Assembly (NCBI GenBank): GCA_905479735.1
Contig: CAJQNS010000014.1
Location: 17,416-81,415 of the forward strand
Direction of reading: 5' to 3'
DNA: 64,000 nucleotides
Source: an uncultured Desulfofustis sp.
GTDB lineage: Bacteria; Desulfobacterota; Desulfobulbia; Desulfobulbales; Desulfocapsaceae
In this document: positions 1 through 8,372 of the stretch, one piece after another
How positions within the stretch are numbered: the first letter of the stretch is position 1
Layout of the letters: each line of letters begins with the position of its first letter
Notes under the pieces: model-generated
What the model was told of the DNA's origin: nothing
The model's input: only the letters and a program-made list of their open reading frames with translations
The model's database searches: none
Program-made: the position numbers and the translations under genes

Positions 1-763
1 CCGGTTTAAGCATTACATCCAGATTGCCGGCAGCAACCTGATTGGCTCCATCGTTGATTGACAGCACTGGAACAATGATCCGCTGCCGGAGAAAAAACAG
101 GATACCAAGGATCAGTACAAACGTTACCACCGTAAATCCCAGGACGACTCGCTTGGTAAATATTTCATATTCAGCCCGAATAAGCTCAAAGGTCCGCTCG
201 ACACTTATAACGAGTTTTATCACCGCCATAAGCTCACCCTTCTGCCTCTTTTTAATCGGATAGAGCGCCTCGATCACCCGAACCTCCGGCTGGCCTTCGA
301 CCATTCTCAGAGTCTTGATCTGGCGCTTGACTAATGGTTCACCCGAATCCATGACTTCTTCAAAATCTTTGGGGATGTGATGCGTTTCCCTACCTTCAGG
401 CTTGCCTGGGTCGTAGACCAATCCGTCGGGGTCTTTTACTTTATGCTCCAGCACCACCCCGTTCCCATCTCGTACAACAACGCCGACAATGGCAAAATTA
501 AGGTTCTCTCCTATGAATTCCGCCCGTTCCTGAATAAGCTCTATGATGCTTTTGGTATTTTTCTCCATAGCCAACCGTCGAACCGAGGTTTCCATGGCCG
601 AGAGAAAAATGATCGCTTTGTTCTCCACCTCCTTGAGCGCGATCTCTCTCATGCTCTCTCGATAGAGAAAGATGCTCAACACCAGCGAGGCCATGGACAG
701 GCCGATGATGATCAGCGCTGCCTGAAAAGCTATGTGATTTACAAACCGTGCTCTAGGACTCAT
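1..763 (-). CDS. Membrane sensor protein with HAMP domain, cut by the left window edge
   Basis: This reading frame is open from an ATG at 763 to the window edge, giving 254 N-terminal residues; the rest lies outside. Hydrophobic segments at about residues 11-34 and 205-226 frame a periplasmic region of about 170 residues, the layout of a single-Cache-type sensor. A HAMP-like linker starts at about residue 228, right after the second membrane segment. The missing C-terminus should be a kinase, a chemotaxis signalling domain or a cyclase; the sequence here cannot tell which. The gene starts 34 bases after the stop of the DUF4405 gene on the same strand, so the two are probably co-transcribed. 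The Shine-Dalgarno site (GAAGG) lies very close to the ATG. The domain layout is seen; the ligand is unknown. Confidence 0.8.
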   Translation of the reverse strand, partial: MSPRARFVNHIAFQAALIIIGLSMASLVLSIFLYRESMREIALKEVENKAIIFLSAMETSVRRLAMEKNTKSIIELIQERAEFIGENLNFAIVGVVVRDGNGVVLEHKVKDPDGLVYDPGKPEGRETHHIPKDFEEVMDSGEPLVKRQIKTLRMVEGQPEVRVIEALYPIKKRQKGELMAVIKLVISVERTFELIRAEYEIFTKRVVLGFTVVTFVLILGILFFLRQRIIVPVLSINDGANQVAAGNLDVMLKP

Positions 764-797
764 ACCTTCATGTCATCAGAAAGCATCCTTTATCTGC

Positions 798-1670
798 CTA
801 CTGTCCCTGATTCTCTTTAACGATCTCTACCATCGCCTCATACATCTGCATTGGCCCGGTGCCGTTCTCCGCCGCCAGGTCTTTGAGCTTCTGATCGGGA
901 TCGATACTCATCCCCCGCTTCTTCAACCCTTCTATGATCATAGCACAATCCTGCCCGATCTCATCGCAAAGTTGAGTGATGGTCTTTTTACCCATACCTG
1001 ATTTTGGTACCTCAATATCGCCGTTAGATCCACCTTCGGTATGAGAATCGACCCCTTCGGTGGAAGCCGGTAAGCCGGCCGGTTTAATGATATCATAGAC
1101 TTGCTGGGGGGTGTTGCCGCTTCTTTTGGCGATATCCTGGATCATTTCTTTTTCGTCGGTCACCTGAATCCCGGCGGCTCCCAGCAAGTCAATGCTTTTC
1201 TGCAGATCAAGTCCCATCCGGCCGGCAAACCCCTGCAGGGAAGATGACTGAGCCTGACCGTACGGCGGATCACCATATTTCGTCGCCGCACCTTCTTTAA
1301 TCTGCTCGGAAAAATCAACAATCGTGATTATCGGCGGTACATGGTAATAGGTGCCGACCACGAAAATGAGCGTCAGTAAAAAACCGACCGTCGATGCACC
1401 GCTAAACAACCTGAACTGCTTCGCCTTGTTTTTCATATAGTTCATGATCGGCTTCCAGTTCAGGTAGATATGGACTATACCGGCAAACAGGAACAGAAAC
1501 CCGACCGTCGTATGCTGTGCCGACCAGTCATGCTTGGTCAGGCCCCAAAATTTCCAGACCGCCCAGTTGGAAATCCGTCCCTCGGGGACCACATAGAGGA
1601 CGATTGAGTTTAAGGTCAGGACGATCAAGGACCAGACCAGCGTCATAGTAGTAATCTTTCGTAAGTTCAT
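798..1670 (-). CDS. DUF4405 family membrane protein with a C-terminal helical repeat region
   Basis: The 290-residue protein begins with three likely membrane helices (about residues 7-28, 50-70 and 92-110). Histidines sit in and around them (KHDW, AQHTT, VHIYLNW), as in DUF4405 proteins, which resemble small b-type cytochromes. Haem binding is therefore plausible but not shown. After residue about 145 the protein is soluble and holds two related helical units (about 150-200 and 228-285) joined by a Gly/Ser-rich linker. Each has the pattern of a GI- or GM- turn followed by an IA/LAAxxG...P step. I do not know their function. The gene is upstream of the HAMP sensor on the same strand, so a link between a membrane redox protein and signalling is possible. 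Confidence 0.7.
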   Translation of the reverse strand: MNLRKITTMTLVWSLIVLTLNSIVLYVVPEGRISNWAVWKFWGLTKHDWSAQHTTVGFLFLFAGIVHIYLNWKPIMNYMKNKAKQFRLFSGASTVGFLLTLIFVVGTYYHVPPIITIVDFSEQIKEGAATKYGDPPYGQAQSSSLQGFAGRMGLDLQKSIDLLGAAGIQVTDEKEMIQDIAKRSGNTPQQVYDIIKPAGLPASTEGVDSHTEGGSNGDIEVPKSGMGKKTITQLCDEIGQDCAMIIEGLKKRGMSIDPDQKLKDLAAENGTGPMQMYEAMVEIVKENQGQ

Positions 1671-2065
1671 AATTTCACCTGTCTATATTTTGATTGAAGG
1701 GGAAAATGTCTGATCAACAGATATCCAATAATCATGCCACAAAAATAAGTAAATAATTAAATAATTTATTATTCCCCGAAAAAACCGAACCTTACATAGA
1801 AAGACTTAAACAACCACTTAATCAAGCTGGAAGATTAGATCGATTGGCAGGGGTAATGGTGGGTAATTTTTATCCAATGCAGCCTCTCGCCGGGTAAAAA
1901 CTATGCTGAAAAGAACTGCCAGCAGCCCTCCAAACCACCGCTTAACATATTTTTTATGCTGTGATAACAAAAGGATAATGCACTTGATTGAATTCCGGCA
2001 CAGCCATTGCTTTACTTAGGGCAAAGGCGTTTAGCCATGAATAACCCCAACAAAGGAGTCGAAAA
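1671..2065. other. Divergent intergenic region with no gene
   Basis: These 395 bases lie between the divergent DUF4405 gene and the Spy-like gene and should hold both promoters. About 1740-1775 is a very AT-rich stretch (repeats of AATAATT). I could not pick a convincing -35/-10 pair. A clear Shine-Dalgarno AAAGGAG precedes the Spy-like start at 2066. No coding frame, tRNA or stable hairpin was recognised. Confidence 0.5.
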
Positions 2066-2602
2066 ATGAAAAAGAAAATAATGACAAGCACTTTGGTCGC
2101 CCTGGTAGCAATCGGTGCAGCAACCGTAACTTACGCCAACTGGGGACAGCGTGGCGGAGGCTACTGGAACAACAACAACCAGGCCCCGGGACCTCGTATG
2201 CAGATGCAGTACAACCAGGCACCCGGCCCCCGTATGCAGATGCAGTACAATCAGCTGGATCCTGCCGCCCAGGAAAAACTGGACAGCTTCTTTACCGACA
2301 CCCAGGATATCCGTAAGGAAATGGCAGTGAAACGGGCAGAACAAATGGCCATGCTCAGAAGTGACAACCCCGACCCTGCAGTCGCCGGTAAACTGGCGGG
2401 CGAACTTTTCGATCTGCGCGCCACCATGCATCAGAAGGCTGAAGAAGCGGGCGTAACCGCCTACCTCGGACCGATGAACGGCCCCCGAGGTGGTAATTTC
2501 GGACCGGGCGGCCCCGGTATGAGAGGCGGCATCAACAAAGGCGGTCGCTACATGAACAACATGCAGGGCGGCCCCGGCGGACCGCGCGGCTCCTGGCAAT
2601 AA
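2066..2602 (+). CDS. Small periplasmic protein of the Spy/ZraP (heavy-metal sensor) type
   Basis: The 178-residue protein has a classic signal peptide (MKKK, a hydrophobic stretch to about residue 22, cleavage likely after TYA at 24). The mature part has three sections. A Gly/Asn/Gln-rich N-terminus contains two exact copies of QAPGPRMQMQYN (39-50 and 51-62). A charged helical core follows (about 64-130, with DTQDIRKEM and DLRATMHQK), which matches the helical hairpin of periplasmic Spy/CpxP/ZraP proteins. The tail is rich in Gly, Pro and Arg (134-178). Family members bind unfolded protein or metal in the periplasm. The Met- and Asn-rich repeats could bind metal, but that is inference. It is monocistronic, with its own terminator. 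Confidence 0.65.
   Translation: MKKKIMTSTLVALVAIGAATVTYANWGQRGGGYWNNNNQAPGPRMQMQYNQAPGPRMQMQYNQLDPAAQEKLDSFFTDTQDIRKEMAVKRAEQMAMLRSDNPDPAVAGKLAGELFDLRATMHQKAEEAGVTAYLGPMNGPRGGNFGPGGPGMRGGINKGGRYMNNMQGGPGGPRGSWQ
2180..2251 (+). repeat. Tandem 36-bp repeat inside the Spy-like gene
   Basis: Two in-frame 36-bp units encode the same 12 residues (QAPGPRMQMQYN) but differ at several third positions. The protein repeat therefore appears to be selected rather than a fresh slippage event. Confidence 0.85.
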
Positions 2603-2623
2603 ACTCTTCCCCCCTCCTCCCCG

Positions 2624-2663
2624 AACCCTGCCGGATGAAGTTTGCCGGCAGGGTTTTCTTTTT
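2624..2663 (+). terminator. Rho-independent terminator after the Spy-like gene
   Basis: A GC-rich stem (AACCCTGCCGG pairing with CCGGCAGGGTT, about 10 bp) with a nine-base loop is followed by TTTTCTTTTT. It lies 22 bases after the stop codon. Confidence 0.9.
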
Positions 2664-2859
2664 CCGCCCCCCTCTTGCAGGCCGATCATTACCCGAGAGA
2701 CCTACAATAGCTCTGTTATTTGCAACGCTGACGGTCTATCTTTTACAAAGTTACCTGCCGTTCTGAAAAAGAGTGAGTTTTGCTCCAGATTCGTTAATAA
2801 GTGATAGGAATCCAACCTAACGCCGTGGTCGATCGTTTAAAGCCTGGTGGAGAATATTG

Positions 2860-3849
2860 ATGAATATCTTATTACCGCAACCTGTAGAGGTCCAAGCGGT
2901 TCAGAGACTGGAAGAAGCCGGACATAGGGTCGTCACCGCACCGGACCCCAGTCCCGAAAAGGTCCTGCCGCTGATGAAGGACGCTCAGGCGGTAATTCTC
3001 AGGACCGGGATTACCATGACCCGGGAAATTATCGCGGCAGCAGACGATCTTATGGTCATATCGCGCACCGGTGGTGGGTTCGATAACGTAGACCTTGAAG
3101 CTGCCAGCGACAATGAGGTAATCGTCACCTCAAACCTAGGCGTCAACAGCATCAGTGTCTGTGAACATGTGCTGGCCATGATGCTTTCCCTGGCCAAACA
3201 GCTGCCGCGCCTCGACCATGCCGTGCGCAACGATAATTATTCGATCAGATACCAAAATCTTTCCCGCGATCTCAACGGTAAGACCATGGGGCTGCTGGGA
3301 TTTGGCCGGATCGGGTTTGAGGTGGCAACGGCCTGTAAGACTGTTTTCAAGATGACGGTGCTGGCCTGTGACCCCTACCTTCCTGATGAGGTTAAGGCAG
3401 ATTATGCAAAGCTGGTTACTTTTGTCGACAAAGAACGGTTGTGCAGAGATTCTGATGTGATATCGGTTCATGTACCCCTCACCGAACAGACCCATCACGC
3501 ACTCTCAACCGCTGAATTCGAGCAGATGAAATCGGAGGTCATCGTCATAAACACCTCACGGGGACCGGTAATCGATGAGGAGGCGCTGGTCTATGCCTTA
3601 CAGCACAAGATCATTGGCGGCGCCGGTCTCGATGTACAGACCCGGGAACCACCGGAATCAGAAAGTCTGCTGCTGAAGCTCGACAATGTGCTGCTGACCC
3701 CCCATTCCGCGGCTTTGACCAACGAATGCGTAATCAGAATGGCAACCGATGCCGCTGACAGAACCATTGAGGTACTCAGTGGCAAAAAACCGCTCAACGT
3801 GGCCAACCCCGAGGTGCTTGCCGGCAGCAGGTGGCAGCATCTTGTATAA
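2860..3849 (+). CDS. D-isomer-specific 2-hydroxyacid dehydrogenase
   Basis: This is a 329-residue NAD(P)-dependent dehydrogenase of the D-3-phosphoglycerate dehydrogenase / 2-hydroxyacid family. The Rossmann motif GLLGFGRIG lies in the middle. The family's catalytic residues are present: Arg in NTSRGPVID, Glu in TREPPESES and His in TPHSAAL. The length is that of the short, single-domain-pair forms without an ACT domain. I chose the ATG at 2860, three bases after a TTG, because GGAG sits at a good distance upstream. It leads a tight forward run with a DapA-type aldolase, an FGGY kinase and a HAD phosphatase, which suggests oxidation or reduction of a hydroxy acid in a sugar-acid route. The exact substrate cannot be read from the sequence. 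Confidence 0.85.
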   Translation: MNILLPQPVEVQAVQRLEEAGHRVVTAPDPSPEKVLPLMKDAQAVILRTGITMTREIIAAADDLMVISRTGGGFDNVDLEAASDNEVIVTSNLGVNSISVCEHVLAMMLSLAKQLPRLDHAVRNDNYSIRYQNLSRDLNGKTMGLLGFGRIGFEVATACKTVFKMTVLACDPYLPDEVKADYAKLVTFVDKERLCRDSDVISVHVPLTEQTHHALSTAEFEQMKSEVIVINTSRGPVIDEEALVYALQHKIIGGAGLDVQTREPPESESLLLKLDNVLLTPHSAALTNECVIRMATDAADRTIEVLSGKKPLNVANPEVLAGSRWQHLV

Positions 3850-3892
3850 ATTTATGCAACAACCAACTATACATAACAACCCGGAGTAAATC

Positions 3893-4786
3893 ATGTCACC
3901 ACTACTTACTGGGGTCTATGCACCGATTGGCACCCCTTTTGTAAACGAAGAAGTTGCTTACCATCAACTGGCAAGCAATGTGCAAAGATATGCTGCCTCC
4001 AAACTGTCCGGCTATCTGGCCATCGGCAGTAATGGTGAATGTGTCAGCCTTTCCGAGCAGGAAAAAGACAAGGTTCTGGAAACCATTGTCGCCAACAAGG
4101 CGGCTCAGCAAAAAGTGCTGGCCGGCGCCAATGCTGAATCGACCAGACTGACCATCGAGCAGTGCAAGAAAGTTGCCGATCTCGGTGCCGATTATGCCTC
4201 GGTTCTAACCCCTTGCTATTTCAAGAAGAAACTGACTGATGAAGCGATGACCAGGTATTACCTGGAAGTAGCGGATGGCTCCCCGATTCCAGTGGTCGGT
4301 TATAACGCTCCCGGCTTCACCGGTATGACCATCTCCACCACAACGCTCAAAGCCATCGCCACCCACCAGAACATCATCGGCGTCAAGGATACCTCGCCGG
4401 GTATGATCGGCAGCTATCTCAGAACGACCTGTGATCTTGATTTCGATGTCTTTTCCGGTACAGCAAACACCCTGTTTCCGGCGATTATGATGGGAGCAAC
4501 CGGCGGCATCGTATCTCTTGCCAACGTCTTTCCGGATGTCTGCGCCACCTTGTACGAACGCTGTCTGGCAGATGATCTGGGAGGTGCCCGGGAACTTCAC
4601 CTGGTGCTCGGCAAGCTTAACTCCTCTGTTTCGGGCAGTTATGGGGTGGCCGGGGTGAAATATGCATCTGAAGTCGCTGGATTTCATGGTGGAGATCCGC
4701 GCCTGCCGCTCCTCCCCCTGAGCGACTCGGACAAGGATTCTATCAGGCAGGCAATTGAAGCCACTGACCTCAGTTCCTATATGTAG
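3893..4786 (+). CDS. DapA/NAL-family class I aldolase or dehydratase
   Basis: The 297-residue protein is a TIM-barrel enzyme of the dihydrodipicolinate synthase / N-acetylneuraminate lyase family. The Schiff-base lysine is K165 (IIGVKDTS), the catalytic tyrosine is Y137 (VGYNAPGFTG), and the pyruvate carboxylate loop GSNGE lies at 45-49. The Arg that true DapA uses for its dicarboxylate substrate is not evident. Its neighbours are sugar-acid genes, not lysine genes, so a 2-keto-3-deoxy acid aldolase or a dehydratase is more likely than lysine synthesis. It has a good Shine-Dalgarno (CCGGAG) and starts 43 bases after the dehydrogenase gene. Confidence 0.85.
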   Translation: MSPLLTGVYAPIGTPFVNEEVAYHQLASNVQRYAASKLSGYLAIGSNGECVSLSEQEKDKVLETIVANKAAQQKVLAGANAESTRLTIEQCKKVADLGADYASVLTPCYFKKKLTDEAMTRYYLEVADGSPIPVVGYNAPGFTGMTISTTTLKAIATHQNIIGVKDTSPGMIGSYLRTTCDLDFDVFSGTANTLFPAIMMGATGGIVSLANVFPDVCATLYERCLADDLGGARELHLVLGKLNSSVSGSYGVAGVKYASEVAGFHGGDPRLPLLPLSDSDKDSIRQAIEATDLSSYM

Positions 4787-4824
4787 TCTGGATTACTACA
4801 AATCTAGATCAGCAAAGAAACGAC

Positions 4825-6153
4825 ATGGATGCCATTCTGGCGGTTGATATCGGAACCCAATCAGTGAAAGTGGGAATTATCGATGAGCAGCTCAACATCC
4901 TTGAACGACAGCAGGTCCCGCTCATCATCCAGGTCAGCAAAGGGCATCATGCCGAAATGGATGGTGAGGAAATCTGGACCGCTCTTGTCTCAGCTTGCAG
5001 TGGGCTTAACCAGCGGGACAGGGTACGAGCGCTGGTTTTTTCAACCCTGTGCCCGTCTCTGGTCCCACTCGACGGCTCCGGTAGCCCTCTGCATCCGGTC
5101 ATTCTGCATCTTGACAGAAGAAGCGGCCACGAAGCCCAATGGGCCCTGGCAACCATCGGCCAAGATACCTTTCTCAACGTCTCGGGCAACTTACCCGTTC
5201 CTGGCGGCATAAGTCTCACCAGCCTGTTATGGCTTAAGAAGCATGCACCTGAGATTTACCGGAGAAAAGATGTCTGTTTTGGCCATGTGGCAACCTTGAT
5301 GCTACGGAGGCTCACCGGTAATTTCCTCATCGATCCCTCAAATGCATCTTTCACCGGCCTCTATGACACGGTGGGCTATTCCGACTGGGACGAGCGAATC
5401 TATGGGCCGCTGGATATTGACCCCGAAAAGTTGCCGGCTGTTCAGAACTCCAACAGTATTGCCGGTGAACTTCTCGCCGGGGCGGCATCTGAGCTTGGTA
5501 TTTCTTCAGGATTACCGGTAGTAACCGGCGCAAATGACACCACCTGTGCCTGCGTGGGTGCCGGGGTCACGGCCCAGGGCGATCTGTTAAACACATCGGG
5601 GACCGTTGATATTATGGTCCTTTGTCTGGAAAAGCCTCTGGTGTCGCAGCGACACCTGCTCAGAACTCATGCGTATCCTGGCAAATGGCTGGCCATGAGA
5701 ACCGTTGGGTCTGGGGGCGGATCTCTGGAGTGGTTCAGGCAGAATTTCTGTAGAGAACTCAAAAAAGAGGTGTTCTACTCCAGTTATCTTAAGGAAGTCC
5801 TGGAAAATCGCCCATTTCTCAGGGCTTCCTTCCTCCCGTTTCTCTCTGGCAACAGGCACCAGGTAGGACAGGCCACCGCCTCATTTATCAATTTGACGCT
5901 CGACTCGACAAGGGAAGAGATGCTGCTCGCCTTGCTGGACGGTATCGTCAATTTTCAGTTCGAGGAGCTCGAGGTCTGGAAGGATCAGGTATCTTTGAGC
6001 AAGACCATCAAACATGTGGGGGGCGGGGCAAAAAGCAGTTATACCGCCTTCAAACAGGACAAACTTAAGGGTTACACGCTTGAGATGCTGGGCGAAACCA
6101 CCCTGACCGGTGCTGCCAGGCTGGCCTTTGAAACCTTGGAAGAGTTCTGCTAA
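4825..6153 (+). CDS. FGGY-family carbohydrate kinase
   Basis: The 442-residue protein belongs to the FGGY kinase family (xylulose, glycerol and gluconate kinases). The N-terminal phosphate-1 motif is AVDIGTQSVKVG. The middle has GANDTTCACVGAG and NTSGTVD, and the C-terminal adenosine motif is HVGGGAKSS. It is somewhat shorter than the usual 480-520 residues, with the length difference in the second half. It should phosphorylate a polyol, sugar or sugar acid made or used by the neighbouring dehydrogenase and aldolase. There is only a weak Shine-Dalgarno site before the ATG, so translation may be coupled to the gene upstream. Confidence 0.85.
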   Translation: MDAILAVDIGTQSVKVGIIDEQLNILERQQVPLIIQVSKGHHAEMDGEEIWTALVSACSGLNQRDRVRALVFSTLCPSLVPLDGSGSPLHPVILHLDRRSGHEAQWALATIGQDTFLNVSGNLPVPGGISLTSLLWLKKHAPEIYRRKDVCFGHVATLMLRRLTGNFLIDPSNASFTGLYDTVGYSDWDERIYGPLDIDPEKLPAVQNSNSIAGELLAGAASELGISSGLPVVTGANDTTCACVGAGVTAQGDLLNTSGTVDIMVLCLEKPLVSQRHLLRTHAYPGKWLAMRTVGSGGGSLEWFRQNFCRELKKEVFYSSYLKEVLENRPFLRASFLPFLSGNRHQVGQATASFINLTLDSTREEMLLALLDGIVNFQFEELEVWKDQVSLSKTIKHVGGGAKSSYTAFKQDKLKGYTLEMLGETTLTGAARLAFETLEEFC

Positions 6154-6209
6154 CCTAATTGAAGCGATCAAATCATAAGAACACTTAAATAGAATAAGAG
6201 GAGTTATTC

Positions 6210-6968
6210 ATGAACCTTCCAGAGGCGCTTTTTTTCGATATGGATGGAGTTATCATCGACACTGAAAAAGACGGGCACCGCGTTGCTTTTAACGCCGCCT
6301 TCGAGGAGTTTGGATTTCCCGTTCGCTGGGAGGTGGAATATTATGGTGAGTTGCTCAAAATTTCAGGAGGAAAGGAACGGATGAGACATCACCTCCAGAC
6401 CAGTGGCTTTGGAAAAGATGTGGATCCATCGACAGTGGATGATTTGATTATAAAGCTGCACAAGCGTAAGACAGAAATTTTTGTTGAACTTATCGAAAAC
6501 GGCAACCTGCAGCTCAGACCGGGAATTCATCGGCTCATGAAAGAGGCCAACGACTCAAATGTTCCGATCTGCATCTGCACCACCGCAACCCAAAAAGCGG
6601 CCGTGGCCGTGGCCTCCCATTCGCTGCCGGATATCAGATTCAGCCATATACTGGCCGGTGATATCGTGGCCAGGAAAAAACCGGCTCCAGACATCTACCT
6701 GCTGGCTCTCGAAAAGACCGGAAAAGATCCCTCCAAATGCATCGTTGTTGAAGACTCAAGAAACGGTATGCTGGCAGGAGATTCGGCGGGCGTCGGTGTT
6801 CTTGTCACCACCAGCCTCTATACCAAAGACGAAGAATTCGACAAGGCCAGACTGGTGGTCAACTGCCTGGGTGATGAGCTTGGGGAGCGGGGAACGATCA
6901 TCTCCGATGCAAGTATAGAGGGCTATGAAGGTGTCCTGACCCTGGAGATGCTTGGCACCCTGATCTGA
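6210..6968 (+). CDS. HAD-superfamily sugar phosphatase (beta-phosphoglucomutase-like)
   Basis: The 252-residue protein has the HAD motifs in order: nucleophile D10 with D12 (FFDMDGV), motif II Thr in CICTTATQ, motif III Lys in RKKPAPDIY and motif IV acidic residues in VVEDSRNG. The helical cap after motif I places it in the beta-phosphoglucomutase/CbbY group, whose members are phosphatases or mutases on sugar phosphates. It closes the forward run that starts at 2860, with a strong AGAGGAG ribosome site. Together with the FGGY kinase it could set up phosphorylation and dephosphorylation of one metabolite. The true substrate is unknown. Confidence 0.85.
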   Translation: MNLPEALFFDMDGVIIDTEKDGHRVAFNAAFEEFGFPVRWEVEYYGELLKISGGKERMRHHLQTSGFGKDVDPSTVDDLIIKLHKRKTEIFVELIENGNLQLRPGIHRLMKEANDSNVPICICTTATQKAAVAVASHSLPDIRFSHILAGDIVARKKPAPDIYLLALEKTGKDPSKCIVVEDSRNGMLAGDSAGVGVLVTTSLYTKDEEFDKARLVVNCLGDELGERGTIISDASIEGYEGVLTLEMLGTLI

Positions 6969-7153
6969 TACCTCGCCGATAACCGGAGCTCGCTCGATTG
7001 CTGTTGTTGCAAAAGAGAAAATCGTTGATGTCTGAACTCCCGATTTAGCCGGTCCAGCAGGGTGTTGATGGCTTTTATCCTCTATCATTTACTGGGGAAA
7101 TCGACTAAATAAACGACAACAATCTTAAGCCCCTCAACCGATCTCATTTCACC

Positions 7154-7567
7154 ATGGATACCAAAACAGCCCGCCAAGTATTTGCCCGAGACCGCTACGC
7201 CGAGCTTTCCGGCATCGAAATAGTAGAGGCCTCGCCAGGTTACTGCAAGGCGCGTATGCAGATCGAGGATAAACATCTGAATTCGGTGGATGTAGTTCAT
7301 GGCGGGGCCCTGTTCACCCTTGCAGACCTGGCCTTTGCGGTGGCCTCGAACAGCCACGGGCAGGTGGCCCTGGCGATTAATGCCCACATCACCTTTCTGC
7401 GGGCTGTATCGGCAGGTGTTCTCTGGGCCGTTGCCACAGAGGTCGAAAAGCCCAAAAAGCTTGGTGTTTATGAGGTTGTGGTCAGCGATGAGGAGGGCCG
7501 GATAATCGCCACCTTCAACGGAATGGTGTACCGCAAGAACCAGAAGATCAATGGGTTGGACGGATAA
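7154..7567 (+). CDS. PaaI-type hot-dog thioesterase
   Basis: This 137-residue single hot-dog-fold protein has the PaaI/YdiI pattern: VVHGGALFTLADLAFA, where the HGG loop and the acidic Asp of the central helix form the active site, followed by INAHITFLR. Such enzymes hydrolyse aromatic or medium-chain acyl-CoA and often remove dead-end CoA esters in aromatic catabolism, which fits the window's theme. There is no clear Shine-Dalgarno before the ATG. It lies 185 bases after the HAD gene and may have its own promoter. Family membership is secure; the role is inferred. Confidence 0.85.
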   Translation: MDTKTARQVFARDRYAELSGIEIVEASPGYCKARMQIEDKHLNSVDVVHGGALFTLADLAFAVASNSHGQVALAINAHITFLRAVSAGVLWAVATEVEKPKKLGVYEVVVSDEEGRIIATFNGMVYRKNQKINGLDG

Positions 7568-7667
7568 TGCCCGGGGCCTCCTGCGCCTCTCTGTTGACCA
7601 ACTCCAATTCATTTTCGCTGCAGTTTCCTCTCTGTCGGGCAATTTTCCCCTGTCAATCTCTTGCTTT

Positions 7668-7681
7668 TTGATCTATATCAA
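7668..7681. promoter_or_regulatory. FNR/CRP-family operator-like palindrome
   Basis: The 14 bases TTGATCTATATCAA match the FNR consensus TTGAT-N4-ATCAA exactly. They lie 104 bases upstream of the cupin-ferredoxin pair, in a 217-base gap, which suggests control of those genes by an FNR-like, redox- or NO-sensing regulator. No such regulator is encoded in the window. Confidence 0.5.
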
Positions 7682-7784
7682 GGGACGAGTCTGGATAATC
7701 CTGTTTAATGAACGCATAGAGACGGGTCTATCACCAGGGTGACCCGGTATCGAAGAACATGGCACAGACCTAACAGGAGACCGT

Positions 7785-8105
7785 ATGAATGTTTTAAAAC
7801 TGAATGAAACCAATGAGTTCAACGCAGGTCAGATGAAGCGATTCTTCCTGGTCGAGGACTCTCCCTTTTTCAAAATCATTAACTTCAATCTTGACGCAGG
7901 AGTTACTTTTCCTGTTCACTCCCATGACCTTGACGGAGAGCTGTCAATTCTGGTACTGGAAGGGGAAGGTTTTTTCCTCGGAGAGGACAATATGGAAATT
8001 CAGGCCCGAGAAGGCGACATCCTCCGCTCCCAGATCAGGGAACCACACGGTGTCAGGGCCGCTTCAAAAATGAGAATTCTGGTGACCATTGCGCCACCGA
8101 TTTAA
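7785..8105 (+). CDS. Small single-domain cupin protein
   Basis: The 106-residue protein is one cupin barrel. Motif 1 (FPVHSHDLDGELSILVLEGEG) carries the His, His and Glu metal ligands, and motif 2 (GDILRSQIREPHGV) the final His, so a bound metal is likely. Stand-alone cupins of this size may act as enzymes or sensors, and neither can be chosen here. It has a good ribosome site (ACAGGAG) and is 50 bases upstream of the ferredoxin gene. An FNR-like palindrome upstream suggests control of both by oxygen or redox state. It is not closely similar to the other cupin in the window (32709-33038). Confidence 0.75.
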   Translation: MNVLKLNETNEFNAGQMKRFFLVEDSPFFKIINFNLDAGVTFPVHSHDLDGELSILVLEGEGFFLGEDNMEIQAREGDILRSQIREPHGVRAASKMRILVTIAPPI

Positions 8106-8155
8106 CGGGTCATTTGTCAGACGGCCCAACTTAACAATCACAACAGGAGGTTATT

Positions 8156-8347
8156 ATGGCTGGACAAGTAGTTATTGACGAAGAAGAATGCATCGGTTGC
8201 GAATCATGTGTAGAACTATGTCCATCGGTGTTTGCCTGGGACGAAGATAGTGAAAAGGCTCTCGTAATCGATGGGGCAGATGCAAATGCTGACTGCCTCG
8301 AAGAGGCAATCGCTTCCTGCCCTTCCGAATGTATTGAAGTAGAGTAA
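8156..8347 (+). CDS. Single-cluster [4Fe-4S] ferredoxin
   Basis: The 63-residue acidic protein has CIGCESCVELCP at the N-terminal side and a distant Cys in SCPSECIEVE. The spacing differs from the textbook CxxCxxCxxxCP only in surplus cysteines. This is the pattern of the small [4Fe-4S] ferredoxins common in sulfate reducers and Thermotoga. It is a soluble electron carrier. The strong ribosome site (ACAGGAGG) and acidic composition suggest high expression. It follows the cupin gene. A natural partner among the window's redox enzymes cannot be named. Confidence 0.9.
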   Translation: MAGQVVIDEEECIGCESCVELCPSVFAWDEDSEKALVIDGADANADCLEEAIASCPSECIEVE

Positions 8348-8372
8348 GATAGCAGCCCCAAGTAATCGTCTG

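Noticed and set aside
377..820. A 147-codon forward frame at the left edge
   Set aside because: It is antisense to the HAMP sensor, whose membrane and linker pattern is convincing.
2012..2689. A 225-codon reverse frame over the Spy-like gene
   Set aside because: It runs through the terminator and is antisense to a gene with signal peptide and ribosome site. It is a shadow of the GC-rich repeats.
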